A stretch of DNA of 15,206 nt from a bacterium (GTDB taxonomy: Bacteria; Chloroflexota; Dormibacteria; UBA8260; Bog-877). The notes under the pieces were generated by a model, which saw only the letters and a program-made list of their open reading frames with translations, ran no database searches and had not been told where the DNA came from. The position numbers and the translations under genes are program-made. Positions 12,929-15,206 of the stretch are shown here, one piece after another (the first letter of the stretch is position 1; every line of letters starts with the position of its first letter). The stretch is from positions 1 through 15,206 of the forward strand of contig JAKABA010000085.1 in assembly GCA_021802115.1 (NCBI GenBank), read 5' to 3'.

Positions 12929-14038
12929 TCAGGCGTCGTAGTCCACGAGCACGAAGTCGGTCAGGGGGTGGGACTGGCAGGTGAGCACGTAGCCCTCGCT
13001 CCGATCCGCCTCCTCCAGGGCGTAGGTGTGGTCCATGGCTACCCTTCCCTCCACCAGCCGGGCGCGGCAGGTGCCGCACACTCCGCCCTTGCAGGAAAAC
13101 GGCGCATCTGGCCTGACGGCCGCCAGGGCGTCTACGATCTTGTCGGTCCTCTGCATCGGAAACTGGACCTCCCGCCCGTTGAGGCGCGCGCGGACCAGCG
13201 CCTGCCCGGGCTGGGCCATCGCCAGCTGCTCTTCCGCGGAGCGCACCGGAGGCTCGTCCTCTACGAAGAACAGCTCGGCCCTGATCCGCTCCTCGGGCAC
13301 CCCCAACGCTGTGAGGGTGGCCCGAGCCTCCTGAATCATCGGGAAGGGACCGCAGAGCATGAAGGCCGCCACCCGGCGCGGGTCCACCAGCAAGCGCTCG
13401 ACCAAAAGCCGGATCTTGGAGCCGTCGAGGCGCCCGTTGTTCAGCTCGGCCCGCTGGCGCTGGCGCGAGAAGACATGCAGCACCTGCAGTCGTGACGGAT
13501 GCCGGTCCTTGAGATCGGCAAGGTCGTCGAGGAACATCGCCGTCTCGACGGTCCGGTTGCCGTAGAAGATGGACACCTCACTCCTGGGCTCGGCCGCCAG
13601 GGCCTCGGCCGCGAGACCGAGGATGGGGGTTATCCCGGACCCCGCCGCCAGGGCGACGTAGGAACGCTCGGCAGCTCGGTCGAAGGGAAGGGTGAAACGG
13701 CCGGCGGGCTCCATGACCTCCAGTTCGACCCCCGGCCTCACCACTTCGAAGATGTGCTCCGAGAGAACTCCTCCCGGTACCCTTCGCACCCCGATCCGCA
13801 GCTCCCCCGACGACGGCGGCGCGCAGATGGAATAGGTGCGCCGAACCTCAACCCCTCCGACCCATGTCCTCAGGGTCAGATGCTGGCCAGCCTCGTAGCG
13901 GAACGTCTCGCGCAGCTCCGCCGGCACCTTGAAGCTGAGTGCGACCGCGTCCTGGGCTACGGGCTCCACGGCTGCGACGGTGAGGGGGTGAAACCCGCCC
14001 CGACTCCGCGTGGCGACAGGGGAGGGAGCCAGGCTCAA
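12929..14038 (-). CDS. paaE: Phenylacetyl-CoA epoxidase reductase subunit PaaE
   Basis: The electron-transfer subunit that moves electrons from NAD(P)H through flavin and a 2Fe-2S cluster to the PaaAC oxygenase. From the TTG at 14038 the protein has 369 aa. The N-terminus FHPLTVAAVEPVAQDAVALSF matches the family. The FAD domain has RTYS (67-70) and GGVLSEHIF; the nucleotide domain has AAGSGITPILGL (131-142) and MLCGPFPMI. The C-terminal plant-type ferredoxin domain has Cys316, Cys321, Cys324 and Cys354 in SCKGGVCGTC and LTCQSHP. The frame is open to 14158, but that part overlaps paaD and is unrelated. The TTG overlaps the paaD stop as TTGA, with AAGG 7 nt upstream, so translation is coupled. 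It is the last recognisable paa gene. Confidence 0.93.
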   Translation of the reverse strand: MSLAPSPVATRSRGGFHPLTVAAVEPVAQDAVALSFKVPAELRETFRYEAGQHLTLRTWVGGVEVRRTYSICAPPSSGELRIGVRRVPGGVLSEHIFEVVRPGVELEVMEPAGRFTLPFDRAAERSYVALAAGSGITPILGLAAEALAAEPRSEVSIFYGNRTVETAMFLDDLADLKDRHPSRLQVLHVFSRQRQRAELNNGRLDGSKIRLLVERLLVDPRRVAAFMLCGPFPMIQEARATLTALGVPEERIRAELFFVEDEPPVRSAEEQLAMAQPGQALVRARLNGREVQFPMQRTDKIVDALAAVRPDAPFSCKGGVCGTCRARLVEGRVAMDHTYALEEADRSEGYVLTCQSHPLTDFVLVDYDA

Positions 14039-14517
14039 TTGAGAGCCTTGAAGTGCTCGAAGGGCTCCCCACAGGCGAGACAGCGCCAAAGCGACTTGCA
14101 GGCGGTGCTCCCAAAGTGGCTGGTCTCCTCGGTCCTCAGCGACCCGCACTGGGGACACTTGAGACTCAGACGCAGCAAGTGCCCAGCCCCCGAAGGTGCC
14201 GGTGGAGCTATTCCCATCTCGGCCAGCCGGGCTCTACCCTGGGCACTCAACAGCTCGGTGCTCCAGGCCGGCCGGAGCTGGAACTCGACGCGCACCGGTC
14301 GGTACCCGGCCCTCTCCAGGGCCGCGACCACATCCTGGCGCATCACCTCCAGCGCCGGACAGCCTGAGTAGGTCGGGGTGAGCACCACCACGACCGCGCC
14401 GTCTGGCCCCATGTCCACCGACCGCAGCACTCCCAGATCCTCCAGGGTGAGTGCGGGAAGCTCGGGATCCGCCACCGCTGCGGCCACCTCCCAGGCCGTC
14501 AGCTCACCAGCTGGCAT
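14035..14517 (-). CDS. paaD: Phenylacetyl-CoA epoxidase assembly subunit PaaD
   Basis: PaaD is needed for epoxidase activity and is thought to help assemble its metal centre. The 160-aa product has an N-terminal DUF59/MIP18-like domain with VADPELPALTLEDLGVL and TPTYSGCPAL (Cys53), and a C-terminal cysteine-rich knuckle: Cys121, Cys124, Cys140, Cys146 and Cys149 in CPQCGS, GSTACKSLWRC and LACGEPFEHFK, as in E. coli PaaD. The ATG at 14517 has GGAG 8 nt before it and starts 14 nt inside the end of paaC; the frame is open to 14598, but those residues are antisense-like debris of paaC. The stop overlaps the paaE start. The gene order paaC-paaD-paaE is the normal one. Confidence 0.94.
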   Translation of the reverse strand: MPAGELTAWEVAAAVADPELPALTLEDLGVLRSVDMGPDGAVVVVLTPTYSGCPALEVMRQDVVAALERAGYRPVRVEFQLRPAWSTELLSAQGRARLAEMGIAPPAPSGAGHLLRLSLKCPQCGSLRTEETSHFGSTACKSLWRCLACGEPFEHFKALN

Positions 14518-15206
14518 CGGGATGGCTCCGGTGGAGGTGCTGCATTTCTGCCAGCAGATGGCCGAGATGCTCCGAGTGAAAACCACGGCGCCCGCCACTG
14601 CGTCGGCTCCTGGAGTCGGGAAGCTGCAGAGTGGCCGCGTCGAGAGTCCCCTGGATGAAATCGGTCCAGCTCGCTCGCAAGGCTGATGCCATAGGCGCCA
14701 CCCCCTGGTCCGCCAGACGCACGCCGATGTCGTCGTCCTCGAACAGCTCGGCGGTGAATGGCCACAGAGTGTCCAGGGCTAGCTCCGTGCGCTGGTGGCT
14801 CTCCGGGGTTCCATCCCCCAGCCGCAGAATCCAAAGGGCGGCGTGGTCCCGGTGATATCGAGCCTCCTTGGCCCCCTTCGCGGCCACCCCCGACAGGGTC
14901 GCATCGGTCGACTCCGTGAGAGCCTCGTAAAGCAGCAGCTGATAGGTCGAGAAGAGGAGATGGCGGACCATGGTCATGGCGAAGTCGCCGTTGGGCTGCT
15001 CCACCAGCAGAAGGTTGCGGTACTGACGGTCATCCCGCCAGTAGGCGAGGTCATCCTCCGTGCGACCCAACCCCTCAACCTCGCCCGCATAGGTGAGTAG
15101 GGTGCGCGCCTGCCCCAGCAGATCCAGGGCCAGATTGGCCAGGGCCACATCCTCTTCCAGCTCGGGGGCCCGGGCCGCCCACTCCGCCAGCCGATGTGAC
15201 AGCACC
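14504..15206 (-). CDS. paaC: Phenylacetyl-CoA epoxidase structural subunit PaaC (5' end outside window)
   Basis: The ferritin-like partner of the catalytic subunit PaaA; together they form the oxygenase core that epoxidises phenylacetyl-CoA. The 233 visible residues match PaaC almost throughout: LSHRLAEWAARAPELEEDVALANLALDLLGQAR, RQYRNLLLVEQPNGDFAMTM, AKGAKEARYHRDHAALW, LWPFTAELFEDDDIGVRL, and near the C-terminus RSGGRRGFHSEHLGHLLAEMQ. Compared with E. coli PaaC some 15-20 N-terminal residues are missing, so the true start lies past the right edge; the GTG at 15205 is probably internal. The C-terminal end overlaps paaD by 14 nt. paaA and paaB are expected upstream, outside the window. Confidence 0.94.
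   Translation of the reverse strand, partial: VLSHRLAEWAARAPELEEDVALANLALDLLGQARTLLTYAGEVEGLGRTEDDLAYWRDDRQYRNLLLVEQPNGDFAMTMVRHLLFSTYQLLLYEALTESTDATLSGVAAKGAKEARYHRDHAALWILRLGDGTPESHQRTELALDTLWPFTAELFEDDDIGVRLADQGVAPMASALRASWTDFIQGTLDAATLQLPDSRSRRSGGRRGFHSEHLGHLLAEMQHLHRSHPDASW

Noticed and set aside
1..15206. CRISPR array, rRNA or riboswitch
   Set aside because: No regularly spaced repeats, rRNA-like segments or recognisable riboswitch cores were seen.

Overview
The window is a high-GC bacterial chromosome segment with frequent GTG and TTG starts, tightly packed or overlapping genes, a mycobacterial-type SerC, a type 2 PyrF and paa (phenylacetyl-CoA epoxidase) genes. This fits an actinomycete or a related high-GC, soil-type lineage such as Dormibacterota/Chloroflexota. 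The sequence alone does not settle which.

Positions 1-3537 form an accessory, partly decayed region. It holds about 490 bp with no recognisable gene, then a minus-strand operon of an SRPBCC/AHSA1-like protein followed by an overlapping ArsR-type repressor. The promoter of that operon carries two matched palindromic boxes. Next come two converging IS3-family transposase fragments, a second intact SRPBCC gene, and a broken tyrosine recombinase just downstream of the 3' end of tRNA-Pro(GGG). The layout looks like an old integration at a tRNA gene that has since decayed; that is inference.

Positions 3538-11870 look like ordinary chromosome. tRNA-Pro(GGG) is on the minus strand. On the plus strand are a small CxxC/CxxC protein overlapping pyrF (UMP synthesis) and an SH3b lipoprotein. 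Converging on these, on the minus strand, are a Pro-rich single-pass membrane protein and an intact XerC/D-type recombinase. serC (minus) and an aspartate-type aminotransferase (plus) diverge from start codons only 14 bp apart. A plus-strand gene for a DoxX-like membrane domain fused to a Kelch-type propeller follows.

Positions 11863-15206 are all minus strand: the 3' part of a paa operon (paaC partial, paaD, paaE, overlapping one another) followed 28 bp later by a short threonine/serine dehydratase. PaaC is the structural subunit of the epoxidase, PaaD supports maturation, and PaaE passes electrons from NADPH to the oxygenase that epoxidises phenylacetyl-CoA. The catalytic subunit PaaA and PaaB would lie beyond the right edge.

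No clearly new multi-gene system is visible. The most worthwhile leads are the paired TTAC-N6-GTAA operators of the SRPBCC-ArsR operon, the DoxX-Kelch fusion, the very short serC/aminotransferase divergent junction, the Zn-ribbon/pyrF overlap and the integrase relic beside tRNA-Pro.
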